Of a stretch of 64,000 nt of DNA, positions 45,785 to 54,090 are shown one piece after another. The notes beneath the pieces were generated by a model. It was not told the origin of the DNA and searched no databases. It was given only the letters and a program-made list of their open reading frames with translations. The translations under genes were made by a program, and so were the position numbers. The stretch lies in contig NZ_CAMZOF010000013.1 in the NCBI RefSeq assembly GCF_947331435.1, positions 186,001 through 250,000 of the forward strand, written 5' to 3'. This DNA comes from Pelagibius sp. Alg239-R121. Lineage in GTDB: Bacteria > Pseudomonadota > Alphaproteobacteria > Kiloniellales > Kiloniellaceae. Each line of letters begins with the position of its first letter. The first letter of the stretch is position 1.

Positions 45785-46030
45785 ATGGCGAACATCGAAA
45801 TTTACACCGGGCCGGCCTGCGGATACTGCGAGGCCGCGAAGACTCTGCTGAACGAGAAGGGGATGCTCTTCACTGAGCTGGACATAACCGACGTGGGCGT
45901 GCTGGCGACATTTCGCGAACGCTTGCCGCGGGTCAAATCCGTTCCGCAGGTCTTCATCAATGGCAAACACATCGGCGGTTACGAGGATCTGGTAAGGGTT
46001 GTAAACAATGGCAGTTTTGCGGAGCGTTAG
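45785..46030 (+). CDS. Glutaredoxin
   Basis: An 81-residue monodomain dithiol glutaredoxin: IEIYTGPACGYCEAAKTLL holds Cys12 and Cys15, and VKSVPQVFINGKHIGGYEDL holds the cis-Pro and glutathione-binding GG. It reduces disulfides and glutathione adducts at the expense of glutathione. The motif CGYC differs from the common CPYC. It starts 22 bp after the CMD gene; cotranscription suggests it recycles the CMD dithiol, which is inferred. ArsC in the same window would also need a glutaredoxin. Confidence 0.92.
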   Translation: MANIEIYTGPACGYCEAAKTLLNEKGMLFTELDITDVGVLATFRERLPRVKSVPQVFINGKHIGGYEDLVRVVNNGSFAER

Positions 46031-46102
46031 GACGGCCCGCAGAGGACACAGGCACCGGACTGCATTTAGACACTGGATGACAGATCGGGCATTGTCTGCG
46101 AC

Positions 46103-46987
46103 TCAGCGGGTGATCAGCCATTTCTGCGCTGCATCACGGACGGCTTTATTCAGATCGGAGATTGCCGTGGCGACCATGCGGCTGGACTGCCAGTGCAGCT
46201 CCACATCCAGTGGCTGGTCCGGGATCAGGGGGACGAGCCTACCCTCGGCCAGGTGTCGGGCCACCAGCGGTTCCGGGTTCATGCCCCAGCCGATGCCGGT
46301 GAGTGTTGCGTCGATGAAGGCTTGAGTGGAGGGTAGGGTATGAGATGGTACGACCAGCCGCTTGCCCAAATTTTTTTGCACCCACTGCGATTGCAGTCTG
46401 TCTTTCATGTTGAAATTTAAAGCGGGTGCCTGCTGGATCGCGGTTTGGGTGACACCGCTCGGAAACCACCGTTTTACATAGTCCGGACTGGCGGTCGCGA
46501 TGTACCGCAGAGCCCCGAGAGGCTTGCTGTCGCAACCTTGGACCGGTCCAGGTTGGGCGCTCACTGCCGCAACGACTTCGCCGCGCCGCAGCCAATCCGC
46601 GCTGTAGTCCTGGTCGTCGAGCACAAGCTCGAAAAGGATGCCCTCGCAGGCGGCGATGACATCGATAAACCAGGTCGCCAGACTGTCCGCATTGACGGCG
46701 ACCCTCAAGGTTGCGGACTTGCCGACGGGCATGAGCCCTGCCAGATCGTTGCTTAGTGTGTGTTCCAGCAAGCCGACTTCTTCGACATGCCGGAACAGAC
46801 GCAGCCCTGTCGGTGTCGCAGTGCAGGGCTGGGCGCGCACGACAAGAACCACACCAAGACGGTCTTCAAGAAGCTTGACGCGCTGGGATACCGCTGAAGG
46901 TGTTACCCGCAGTTCCTGTGCCGCCTGTTCGAAGCTCCCAGTTCGGATTACAGCTGCAACGGCTGCCATGAGAGGATAGTCGAGCAT
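46103..46987 (-). CDS. argP: LysR-type regulator ArgP/LysG
   Basis: A 294-residue LysR protein of the ArgP/LysG subgroup: MLDYPLMAAVAAVIRTGSFEQAAQELRVTPSAVSQRVKLLEDRLGVVLVVR is the N-terminal helix-turn-helix with the phrase typical of ArgP. It senses basic amino acids and activates the exporter gene. The divergent lysE-type gene at 47080 completes the classical argP-argO/lysG-lysE pair. The 92-bp gap should hold the shared control site. Confidence 0.92.
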   Translation of the reverse strand: MLDYPLMAAVAAVIRTGSFEQAAQELRVTPSAVSQRVKLLEDRLGVVLVVRAQPCTATPTGLRLFRHVEEVGLLEHTLSNDLAGLMPVGKSATLRVAVNADSLATWFIDVIAACEGILFELVLDDQDYSADWLRRGEVVAAVSAQPGPVQGCDSKPLGALRYIATASPDYVKRWFPSGVTQTAIQQAPALNFNMKDRLQSQWVQKNLGKRLVVPSHTLPSTQAFIDATLTGIGWGMNPEPLVARHLAEGRLVPLIPDQPLDVELHWQSSRMVATAISDLNKAVRDAAQKWLITR

Positions 46988-47079
46988 AAATTAGAATTGC
47001 TTAGGTTAGCGTAGAAAACTTAATTCGCCTAAAGCACGGGATTGAGATAGTCAAGGTTCAGTTTCAACGGAGTGACACC

Positions 47080-47694
47080 ATGACAACCGCTTTCCTGCCC
47101 GGGTTCTTGCCCGGCTTTCTGCTGGGCCTCAGCCTGATTGTTGCGATCGGTGCGCAGAATGCCTTCGTCCTGCGGCAGGGGTTGCGTCAAGAGCACGTGT
47201 TTCTCATCTGCCTCACCTGCGCCGCCTCGGACGCTCTTCTGATTACGCTCGGGGTGACCGGGTTTGCCGTGGTGTCGGAAGTTTTGCCTTGGGCGGAACC
47301 GCTTTTGCGGTACGGGGGCGCGGCCTTTCTGTTTGTTTACGGCTTGCGGTCTTTTATGACCGCCTTGCGCAGCGACGGCGCGCTGGCGCCTTCGCAAGAC
47401 ACGGTGGGAGCCCTATCGAAAGCCCTCGTGACCTGTCTCGCGCTGACCTGGCTCAATCCCCATGTCTATCTGGATACGGTGGTCTTTCTCGGCTCAATTT
47501 CCACGCGCTACGCGGAAAACCAGACCGCCTTCGGCATTGGCGCCGTGACGGCATCGTTCCTGTTCTTCTTCTCACTCGGTTACGGCGCACGCTTGCTGCG
47601 GCCTTTGTTTGCCAAGCCTTCGGCCTGGCGCATTTTGGAGGTCGGCGTGGGCGCGGTCATGTGGATCATCGCGATCGGTTTGCTTCTGGATTGA
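47080..47694 (+). CDS. lysE: LysE/ArgO family basic amino acid exporter
   Basis: A 204-residue inner-membrane exporter: PGFLLGLSLIVAIGAQNAFVLRQGLRQEHV is the LysE/ArgO N-terminal signature, and LALTWLNPHVYLDTVVFLGSIS the second. It exports L-lysine and L-arginine when they accumulate. It has six hydrophobic segments and is controlled by divergent ArgP. ArgO in enteric bacteria and LysE in corynebacteria both fit; the choice of symbol is by family. Confidence 0.92.
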   Translation: MTTAFLPGFLPGFLLGLSLIVAIGAQNAFVLRQGLRQEHVFLICLTCAASDALLITLGVTGFAVVSEVLPWAEPLLRYGGAAFLFVYGLRSFMTALRSDGALAPSQDTVGALSKALVTCLALTWLNPHVYLDTVVFLGSISTRYAENQTAFGIGAVTASFLFFFSLGYGARLLRPLFAKPSAWRILEVGVGAVMWIIAIGLLLD

Positions 47695-47795
47695 TTTCGC
47701 GACAACAGTTTGGTGCGGGCCGAAGCACGGGGAATTCTTTGCCTGATAGTCTATCCGAAGTTTCGCATAAGGATAGATATCGGAAGGAGAGTGAT

Positions 47796-48113
47796 GTGGG
47801 CACAGCAAAGGCGTTGAACGAGGGGTTTGTCGTCGCAATCACGATCGAAGCAAAGGATGGCCAAGCAGAAAAGATTGCGACCTTGCTGTCAGACCTAACT
47901 GGGCCCTCCAATGCCGAGCCGGGGATGAAGGTCTTCATTCCCTACAGATCGCCGACCAATCCCAATTTGTTTTTTGTCTACGAACTTTATGCCAGCGAAG
48001 CGGCCTGGGCGGAACATCAGGAAACGCCGCACTTCAAAAAGGCCCTGCCCGATCTTTTGACGCTTGTGGCGAAGCGCAAGCGGGTTCCATTCGTGCCCTA
48101 TGTTTCGATCTAA
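47796..48113 (+). CDS. Antibiotic biosynthesis monooxygenase (ABM) domain protein
   Basis: A 105-residue YgiN-like ferredoxin-fold protein: FVVAITIEAKDGQAEKIATLLSDL, MKVFIPYRSPTNPNLFFVYELYASEAAWAEHQETPHFKK. The EHQETPHFK phrase is typical of the family. The start is probably the GTG at 47796, preceded by AAGGAGAG; no ATG exists in frame. It follows lysE by 100 bp. It is convergent with the radical SAM gene. It is the second ABM-type protein of the window. Confidence 0.82.
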   Translation: MGTAKALNEGFVVAITIEAKDGQAEKIATLLSDLTGPSNAEPGMKVFIPYRSPTNPNLFFVYELYASEAAWAEHQETPHFKKALPDLLTLVAKRKRVPFVPYVSI

Positions 48114-48128
48114 GTGACGCAGCGTCGG

Positions 48129-49898
48129 CTAAGCGCGTGCGCGAACCTTCTCCCGCAATGCATTGTCACGGCGTGTTTTTGCTAAGGCCTGCTCGCCGCC
48201 GCGTGTGCCCGTGATCATTTCCAGGTCCTCGAGCGTTTCGTCGCTCGATGGTGTCAGGGCGAGGTCTTGAAATTCGTGACGCCGGGGATCCCGCTTGACT
48301 TTGAGGTAGTAGGGCCAGACGCGCCCAAGTAGGGCGATCCAGCGAATCTGGTCGCGCAGCAATCCGGCAAGATATTTCGGATAGAAGGACCAAACCGGCT
48401 CGATCTTCATTCCGGGACGCCGGTCGCGTCGGGCACGGCGGCGGAAAAAGCCGCCTTCCAGCGGATGCACGCCTTCGATCTGTACACAGCCGGCAAACCA
48501 GATCATCAGCCAGAGAATATTGATCGGCGAGCGCCCTCTTGCTGAAAAACGGCGCATGATGGTGAACATATGCTCGGGGCTGTAATAGGTCGCCCAGGCG
48601 TCGCGGTAGGCACGCTCCCAATCTTCGTCGGACATGGTCGGATGGTGGCTGACCCGGTGGTTGAGGTCATACTTGTTCATGTCGGGGTCCATCCAGACCC
48701 CTTTTTCGTAAAGTTTCTTGTGATCCTCCGAACCCGGCAGGGGAGTCAGAAAAAAGAACTCAAGAAGATCAAGCGGCAGCTCTTTCTTGACGATCTCGAT
48801 GTCCCGCATGATCGATTCGTAGCTGTCGCCGGGAAAGCCGAGGATGTAACCCGCGTAGGTGATTGCCTTGTGCTTCTTCCAGGCCTGCAGCATGTCGCGG
48901 TACTCGACGATGCGGTTCTGGGCCTTTTGAGCCGCGGCGAGGTTTTCCGGGTTGATGTTTTCCAACCCGATGAAGACGCGATTGATGCCGGCCCGGGTGC
49001 ACTTTTCAATGAAGTTCGGTATGCGGTGGCATAGTGTGTCCACCTGGATCACGAACTTAATGTTCATCTTTTCGCCGTGACGCAATTCGATCAGCCGGTC
49101 GACAAAGTTTTCCCAGTCCTTGTTGCGGGCGAAGTTGTCATCAGTGATGAAGAATCGATTGATGCCTTGGGCGTAGTTCTGCCGGATAATCTTCTCCAGA
49201 TCGTCCGGGGTCCGGAAACGGCTCTTACGGCCCTGAACGTTGATAATCGTGCAGAAGGAACACTGGAAGGGACAGCCGCGGCCGAGATCGAAGGAGGAGT
49301 GTGAGCCTGCTGTGCGCTGAATGTGTTTGGCAGGCAGGATTGGAACCGGTTCTCCCGCAACATTCGGCAGCGCATGCATCCAGTTGTAGACAGGTTTGAG
49401 TGTGCCGGCCTGGGCGTCTTGCAGAACCTCGTCGAGACGCTGTTCCTCGGCCTCACCGGCGTAGATCGAGATACCGAGCTCCTGAGCCTCGCGAATATCT
49501 GCGGGCAGCTCATTCAGCATCGAGATGCAGCCGGAGACATGGAACCCGCCGATCGCCACCTGGATACCGGCGCTACGGAACTGCCGTGCAATGTCCATGG
49601 CGCGTGGAAACTGGTTTGATTGCACACCGGCCAGTGCGATCAGGGCCTGACCACCGGCAGCCTTCAGAGACTTGATAATTTTCGGCGGATAGACTCGGCT
49701 GTTGGTTTCGTCATAGGTGGAGAGCCGGATCTCGACATTATCTCCCAGCACTTTGCGCTCTTTGCAGTCGACAGCAATGCCGTTGAGTGCCGCAAGCGTG
49801 TTTGACGGAATAGCGGATGTCAGCCACTGGATTGGATAGCCGTCGTCGTCGTAATGCGTCGGCTTGATCATAACCAGATTGAAAACTTCACACGTCAC
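48129..49898 (-). CDS. B12-binding-type radical SAM protein
   Basis: A 589-residue radical SAM enzyme. The cluster motif CPFQCSFC gives Cys209, Cys213 and Cys216. The first 180 residues have a Rossmann-like fold (IALAGVQSNQFPRAMDIARQF, IGGFHVSG) of the cobalamin-binding type, although no DxHxxG motif is evident. A 150-residue C-terminal region is Arg- and Trp-rich. Similar proteins occur in hopanoid, cobalamin-dependent methylation and unassigned pathways, and I cannot assign a substrate. The GTG at 49898 has GGGGGAGGG upstream and is preferred. It is flanked by PPK2, divergently unrelated. Confidence 0.85.
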   Translation of the reverse strand: MTCEVFNLVMIKPTHYDDDGYPIQWLTSAIPSNTLAALNGIAVDCKERKVLGDNVEIRLSTYDETNSRVYPPKIIKSLKAAGGQALIALAGVQSNQFPRAMDIARQFRSAGIQVAIGGFHVSGCISMLNELPADIREAQELGISIYAGEAEEQRLDEVLQDAQAGTLKPVYNWMHALPNVAGEPVPILPAKHIQRTAGSHSSFDLGRGCPFQCSFCTIINVQGRKSRFRTPDDLEKIIRQNYAQGINRFFITDDNFARNKDWENFVDRLIELRHGEKMNIKFVIQVDTLCHRIPNFIEKCTRAGINRVFIGLENINPENLAAAQKAQNRIVEYRDMLQAWKKHKAITYAGYILGFPGDSYESIMRDIEIVKKELPLDLLEFFFLTPLPGSEDHKKLYEKGVWMDPDMNKYDLNHRVSHHPTMSDEDWERAYRDAWATYYSPEHMFTIMRRFSARGRSPINILWLMIWFAGCVQIEGVHPLEGGFFRRRARRDRRPGMKIEPVWSFYPKYLAGLLRDQIRWIALLGRVWPYYLKVKRDPRRHEFQDLALTPSSDETLEDLEMITGTRGGEQALAKTRRDNALREKVRARA

Positions 49899-50043
49899 GC
49901 GACCCTCCCCCGGTGAGCAGTCGTAGCCCGATTCGGCGCGATACTGCACGCCGCGGCCCTGCGGACTGCGTCATTCTGTGGGAAAAGTGGTCGCACGTCG
50001 AGAAATGAGTCCCTGCACCCAGGATTTTCTGCGCCGGCGGTCT

Positions 50044-51051
50044 TTACTTGTTCCGCCGCTGCTCCGGATGCAGGCTCTTGCCCAGGATCTGTTCGCTCCG
50101 CCCGATGACATGTTCACTTGTTCCGACAATCAGCGGATCGGGTAGCCCCACCACGTCCAGATTCTTATTCGGGTAGGGAAGCGAGCTGAGCAGGTGTCTC
50201 ATGCAATTGAGGCGCGCGCGCTTCTTGTCATTCGACTTTATAATCGTCCAGGGCGCATCGGCGGTGTCGGTATAAAAGAACATTGCTTCCTTGGCTTCGG
50301 TATAGTCGTCCCATTTGCCAAGTGACTCCCGATCGATCGGCGACAGCTTCCACTGTTTCAGGGGATCCTTCTCGCGGGATTTGAACCTGCTTCTTTGCTC
50401 ATCCTGGGTCACCGAGAACCAATACTTGAAAAGAAGTATCCCGCTACGGACCAGCATGCGTTCGAACTCGGGTGTCTGGCGCATGAACTCCAGGTACTCA
50501 TTGGGGTTGCAGAATCCCATGACGCGCTCGACACCGGCGCGGTTGTACCAGGAGCGGTCGAAAAGCACGATTTCGCCGGCCGCGGGCAGGTGTTGTACAT
50601 AGCGTTGATAATACCACTGTGAACGCTCTCTTTCGGAAGGTTTGTCAAGCGCGACAACCCGCGCTCCGCGTGGATTCAGGTGTTCCATGAAGCGTTTGAT
50701 GGTGCCGCCCTTGCCGGCCGCGTCACGGCCCTCGAACAGGAAAACCAGTTTCTGCCCCGTGGCCTTCACCCAGTCCTGCACTTTAAGCAGCTCGACCTGC
50801 AATTCAGCCTTGCGGCGCTCGTACTCCTTTCGGCTGATCTTATTTTTGTAGGGATATTCTCCGGTCTCGAAGAAGCGTTTCGCCTCTTCGCGGCTGAGCG
50901 GCGCTACCGAGGCCTGATCGGCAACGACCGGGCCCGCTTGACCGTTGGTCGCGGAGTTCTTCGCGCGCTTGGGCTTTTTAGAATGCGCTTTGCCGGGCGT
51001 AGTTTTTGCCTTCAGATCAATCACAGATGTGTCGAGCGATTTTTCTGTCAT
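50044..51051 (-). CDS. ppk2: Polyphosphate kinase 2
   Basis: A 335-residue PPK2 of class I. Walker A is FEGRDAAGKGG (about residues 107-116), followed by KRFMEHLNPRGARVVALDKPSERERSQWYYQRYV and LFDRSWYNRAGVERVMGFC, both invariant in the family. It makes GTP or ATP from nucleoside diphosphate and polyphosphate. The N-terminal 50 residues are Lys- and Ala-rich, as in many alphaproteobacterial PPK2 proteins. It stands 145 bp after the radical SAM gene on the same strand, without clear link. Confidence 0.93.
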   Translation of the reverse strand: MTEKSLDTSVIDLKAKTTPGKAHSKKPKRAKNSATNGQAGPVVADQASVAPLSREEAKRFFETGEYPYKNKISRKEYERRKAELQVELLKVQDWVKATGQKLVFLFEGRDAAGKGGTIKRFMEHLNPRGARVVALDKPSERERSQWYYQRYVQHLPAAGEIVLFDRSWYNRAGVERVMGFCNPNEYLEFMRQTPEFERMLVRSGILLFKYWFSVTQDEQRSRFKSREKDPLKQWKLSPIDRESLGKWDDYTEAKEAMFFYTDTADAPWTIIKSNDKKRARLNCMRHLLSSLPYPNKNLDVVGLPDPLIVGTSEHVIGRSEQILGKSLHPEQRRNK

Positions 51052-51194
51052 GACGTCGCACCTCTCCCAATCGTTTTTTGATTATCAAAAACAATTGCGT
51101 CAAGATACTGCAGAGGCGCTCAGCCGATCTTGATTCAAGTCAATTCCATGAATCTATTCGCCGCGCAAAAACTGATTTGTAAAAGAAACCTCTC
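51052..51194. other. Divergent promoter region of ppk2 and GIY-YIG gene
   Basis: About 140 bp, AT-rich in places. No RNA or operator motif recognised. Confidence 0.4.
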
Positions 51195-51662
51195 ATGGAT
51201 TCATTTCCTCAGCGTCTGCGCAAAGAGCTGAGAGACAGGCTTTCGATTGCAGGTCAGACCGGACTGTGGATTGCGCCGGAACAGGCCGTAGGCGTAGGGG
51301 ATGCGAAAGGCGCATACCTGCTTGCCCTCCACCTGGCCAATCCTTTGAGAGTCAAACTCCCAAATACCGCAGCTGCCGTGCTGGAACCAGGCTGGTATCT
51401 TTATGCTGGCAGTGCCTGGGGTGGTGGCGGGATTGCAGCGCGGGTGAAACGCCATTTTCGAGGGGATAAAAAGGCCCACTGGCATATCGACCGGCTGACG
51501 CTAAAAGCTAACGACATGGCGGCGCTGACGCTGCCGGGCGGCAACGAGTGCGATCTGGTCGAATTGCTGCTGCGAGCCCCCTGCTTTCGCTTTGCATTCA
51601 AAGGTTTCGGCAGCAGTGATTGCCGTCGGTGCAAAAGCCATTTGCTGAAGTTCCACGAATGA
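51195..51662 (+). CDS. GIY-YIG-type (DUF123) nuclease-like protein
   Basis: A 155-residue protein. GAYLLALHLANPLRV begins the DUF123 domain; GWYLYAGSAWGGGGIAARVKRHFRGDKKAHWHIDRL contains the GIY-YIG-like YLYAGSA and the RxxRH motif of the nuclease fold. DUF123 proteins are often fused to endonuclease III-like enzymes in archaea, implying a DNA repair link. The C-terminus has CDLVELLL, GSSDCRRCKSHLL with a Cys pair. It stands alone and divergent to ppk2. Confidence 0.85.
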   Translation: MDSFPQRLRKELRDRLSIAGQTGLWIAPEQAVGVGDAKGAYLLALHLANPLRVKLPNTAAAVLEPGWYLYAGSAWGGGGIAARVKRHFRGDKKAHWHIDRLTLKANDMAALTLPGGNECDLVELLLRAPCFRFAFKGFGSSDCRRCKSHLLKFHE

Positions 51663-51838
51663 CGCGCTCTCAACATCCGCGCGGTGCTCTCGTGTTATCC
51701 GGAGGCTTTGAGGTTACGGAATTCCCGCCCGGTCTGCGAAGGAACAAGGAAGGTAGTCTATTCCCTGCGCCTCGGCTCAGGACTGGCCGCTTTTCTGCGG
51801 CCTAAAGCAGGGGCGGGATTGCTACATTCGTTCAATGT
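51663..51838. other. Intergenic region, nothing recognised
   Basis: About 175 bp between convergent genes. No real gene or terminator hairpin was identified. Confidence 0.4.
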
Positions 51839-52363
51839 TCAACGATTTCCGAAGTATATGATCGCGGAAAGCGTCAAGCCGCCCAGCAAACCGATCGCTG
51901 AAAACACCACGATCAGGATTGTCACGATGGTCCCACCGCGCTTGTCGTGGGTGACAACCAGGTTGTTCTCGTCGGCAACTGTCGGGTCGGTAATGCCCGT
52001 AACGGTTAAACGAAAGCGACCGGGCCTCTCAATCTCGAAGGCCCCGAGAGAAAGCCGGGACCGGGAAATGCCCGATGAGGTAAACGGGACAATAGTGCGG
52101 TTCAGCGGCACAGCCGACTGATCAGACAGGTCCGTCAGTTGGTAGTCGAGACCGCCGAAGGCACGGGTAAAGCGCGGCCCCTCTGCATGGAGCACTAACG
52201 AGCCCACTGTGTCGATGGCGATTTCCTGTTCAACGAGCAGCGGCACAGATAGGACCAGCTGTGTCCGGTGCACCTCCACCAGGCGCCAGATGAAGATCGG
52301 CAGAATGATCAGGCTGATCAGACCGACGGGTACCGTAAGCCAAAGCCACTGGTTGGACATCAC
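51839..52363 (-). CDS. Hypothetical membrane protein of a four-gene cluster
   Basis: A 174-residue protein with an N-terminal membrane helix (WLWLTVPVGLISLIILPIFIW, about 6-26) and a C-terminal one (IVTILIVVFSAIGLLGGLTLSAIIYFG, about 145-172). The loop between them should lie outside the cytoplasm and is all-beta in character (VEQEIAIDTVGSLVLHAEGPRF, FEIERPGRFRLTVTGI). No family was recognised. It is the last of four leftward genes of unknown function that share spacings of about 40-60 bp. Confidence 0.68.
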   Translation of the reverse strand: MMSNQWLWLTVPVGLISLIILPIFIWRLVEVHRTQLVLSVPLLVEQEIAIDTVGSLVLHAEGPRFTRAFGGLDYQLTDLSDQSAVPLNRTIVPFTSSGISRSRLSLGAFEIERPGRFRLTVTGITDPTVADENNLVVTHDKRGGTIVTILIVVFSAIGLLGGLTLSAIIYFGNR

Positions 52364-52400
52364 ATCGTCTCCACAAATGATACTCGGCTAGGCATGACCT

Positions 52401-52820
52401 TCAGTCCTCGATGTATTCGTACAACAGGACCCGCGCGCAAAGGGGACAGCGTTCGTCCCCAAGGTCATGCGTTGAGATTTCGCAATGCGGGCAATGTTGG
52501 GTCCAATGCTCGTCGGTCCTGTTTACGCTGTATCGGAGGCCGGGAAAGCGCAGCGGCGTTCCGAACGTGAGCAGGACCGCGAAGTAATGATAGCGGGCTT
52601 CGGCCGATAGGTCGTAGGAACAGAAGGTCGGCATCCAACGGCGGCCCTTGATCGCTTGGCGATGCGGCACCCTAGTAGCACCGGCATACTGCCTTTGCGG
52701 CCAGCCGGCGCGATCGAACCATTTCTTGTCGAATGCCATCCAATCGTCTTGGGATACCAGACTTTCAGCCTCGGCATAGTAGTCTTCAAGCTGGGACATA
52801 AAGGCCGGTTTGAAGGCCAT
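52401..52820 (-). CDS. Hypothetical protein with C-terminal zinc ribbon
   Basis: A 139-residue cytoplasmic protein. Near its C-terminus CPHCEISTHDLGDERCPLC has two CxxC pairs 13 residues apart, a typical zinc ribbon. The N-terminal half is helical (MSQLEDYYAEAESLVSQDDW) and the middle resembles a small alpha/beta domain with several Tyr and Trp. No family was recognised. It is the third gene of the four-gene cluster, 37 bp upstream of the membrane-protein gene. Confidence 0.65.
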   Translation of the reverse strand: MAFKPAFMSQLEDYYAEAESLVSQDDWMAFDKKWFDRAGWPQRQYAGATRVPHRQAIKGRRWMPTFCSYDLSAEARYHYFAVLLTFGTPLRFPGLRYSVNRTDEHWTQHCPHCEISTHDLGDERCPLCARVLLYEYIED

Positions 52821-52876
52821 CGATCACCCCGGACGGTGGTTGCTTGGCATCAAGATGCTGCGAGAATACGAGAGCC

Positions 52877-53305
52877 CTACTGCGAGGTCGCCCATTTCGT
52901 CTCCTCGATGACAAAGGAGTCGGATGACCGCATAAGCGTGACCACGCCGCGCATTGGAAGGTCGTTCTGCTCGGTAGCCGTCATGTTCAAACGCACACCG
53001 TCGTCGAGCGATTCTTCGCTCTCCAGGTTGACGTCCTTCAAATCCCGGGCCAGCTTGCTTTGCCGCTCCAGGGCACTGGCCTGGGTAGCCTCATCGGCCG
53101 ACTCGTAACGCCCACGCCACCAATCGGGCATGAAAGGCGCGACATCAGCAATCTTTTCGGCCGCCGCCGCAGTTTTTAGATAGTCGAGATAGAAGGCAAA
53201 GGCCTCTGACGTCTCGTCCGCCAAAGATACACGTCCGCCGCCCAAAATTACTGCCGTGCAAAGAACGGCACCTACAACGAAACCCGAAATTTCTTTCAAC
53301 ATCAT
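52877..53305 (-). CDS. Hypothetical exported protein
   Basis: A 142-residue protein with a signal peptide (LKEISGFVVGAVLCTAVILGGG, ending near SLADE) and a helical mature part (ETSEAFAFYLDYLKTAAAAEKIADVAPFMPDWW) followed by an acidic, strand-forming segment (TEQNDLPMRGVVTLMRSSDSFVIEETKW). The closing strand FVIEETKW resembles lumazine-like small lipocalin-type domains, but no family can be assigned. It is the second gene of the four-gene cluster. Confidence 0.66.
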   Translation of the reverse strand: MMLKEISGFVVGAVLCTAVILGGGRVSLADETSEAFAFYLDYLKTAAAAEKIADVAPFMPDWWRGRYESADEATQASALERQSKLARDLKDVNLESEESLDDGVRLNMTATEQNDLPMRGVVTLMRSSDSFVIEETKWATSQ

Positions 53306-53343
53306 CGCCCCTCTCCCTCAATCCTGATAGTTCTAGATTAAAT

Positions 53344-54090
53344 TCAATTCTTCAGAAGAATTTGACTGATCTTTTCGGCTTTGGTCAGAAGGCCCCGCCA
53401 GGCCCCCACAGAAACGTCATCCCTGCTGGTCCAGGAAACCAGGACAAGTTGATCCCGGATCGTTGCTGAACTCCAGCCATCTGGAAGTCCTTGGGCCGTG
53501 GGGCCGCTCCACCCAAGTAGTTCTTTCTCCAGCGCCGGCGGGATTTCCACCGGTTCCAGTTCGGTCTGCCCTTCTTCGGTATGACCGGTGTAGCCGGTGG
53601 TCTCGATGTAGAAGCGTTCCCGAAAGGCCGGGCCGCCGATATCGGTTTGCACATCGGGTTTTAGGGCAACGAGTGACCGCGCGGCTCCCGGCGGATACTG
53701 GCCAATGGTATAGATTGGCGCATTTGCTCTGGTCCTACCCTCGATCAGACAGGCAATCCCCCTGTAGGTCGTGCCGGTGTCGATAGTCCCAACTTTGTAC
53801 TCGAAATGAAAAAAATAGGCAGTGCCACCGGCACGGGACGCTATCATCACCTTGCTGGGTTGCCAGTGGTGGCGAACATAGAGTTTTGACAGGGCTTCCC
53901 GCAGCTTCCCCGGCACAGAATCGGCCCAGTCCCAGCCTTCGGCTTGGGCCAGGACCTGCAACTGGTCGCTTGTTTTACTGCTCTTGATCCACATCGGAAC
54001 AAAAACTGCGAGGGCGGCAAGCACACCCACGCCGGTGATAATCATAGCCGGAAGAAAGCGCGGGTCTGAAGTCGATCCCCATCCCATCAC
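53344..54090 (-). CDS. Hypothetical membrane-anchored protein
   Basis: A 248-residue protein with one N-terminal membrane helix (FLPAMIITGVGVLAALAVFVPMWI, about 12-35) and a large domain outside the cytoplasm or in it. The domain starts QLQVLAQAEGWDWADSVPGKLREALSKLYVRHHW and continues as alternating strands ending with LLTKAEKISQILL. The layout resembles single-pass proteins found in many proteobacteria without a known function. It is the first gene of the four-gene cluster and lies after a long AT-rich upstream region that may carry its promoter. Confidence 0.68.
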   Translation of the reverse strand: MMGWGSTSDPRFLPAMIITGVGVLAALAVFVPMWIKSSKTSDQLQVLAQAEGWDWADSVPGKLREALSKLYVRHHWQPSKVMIASRAGGTAYFFHFEYKVGTIDTGTTYRGIACLIEGRTRANAPIYTIGQYPPGAARSLVALKPDVQTDIGGPAFRERFYIETTGYTGHTEEGQTELEPVEIPPALEKELLGWSGPTAQGLPDGWSSATIRDQLVLVSWTSRDDVSVGAWRGLLTKAEKISQILLKN

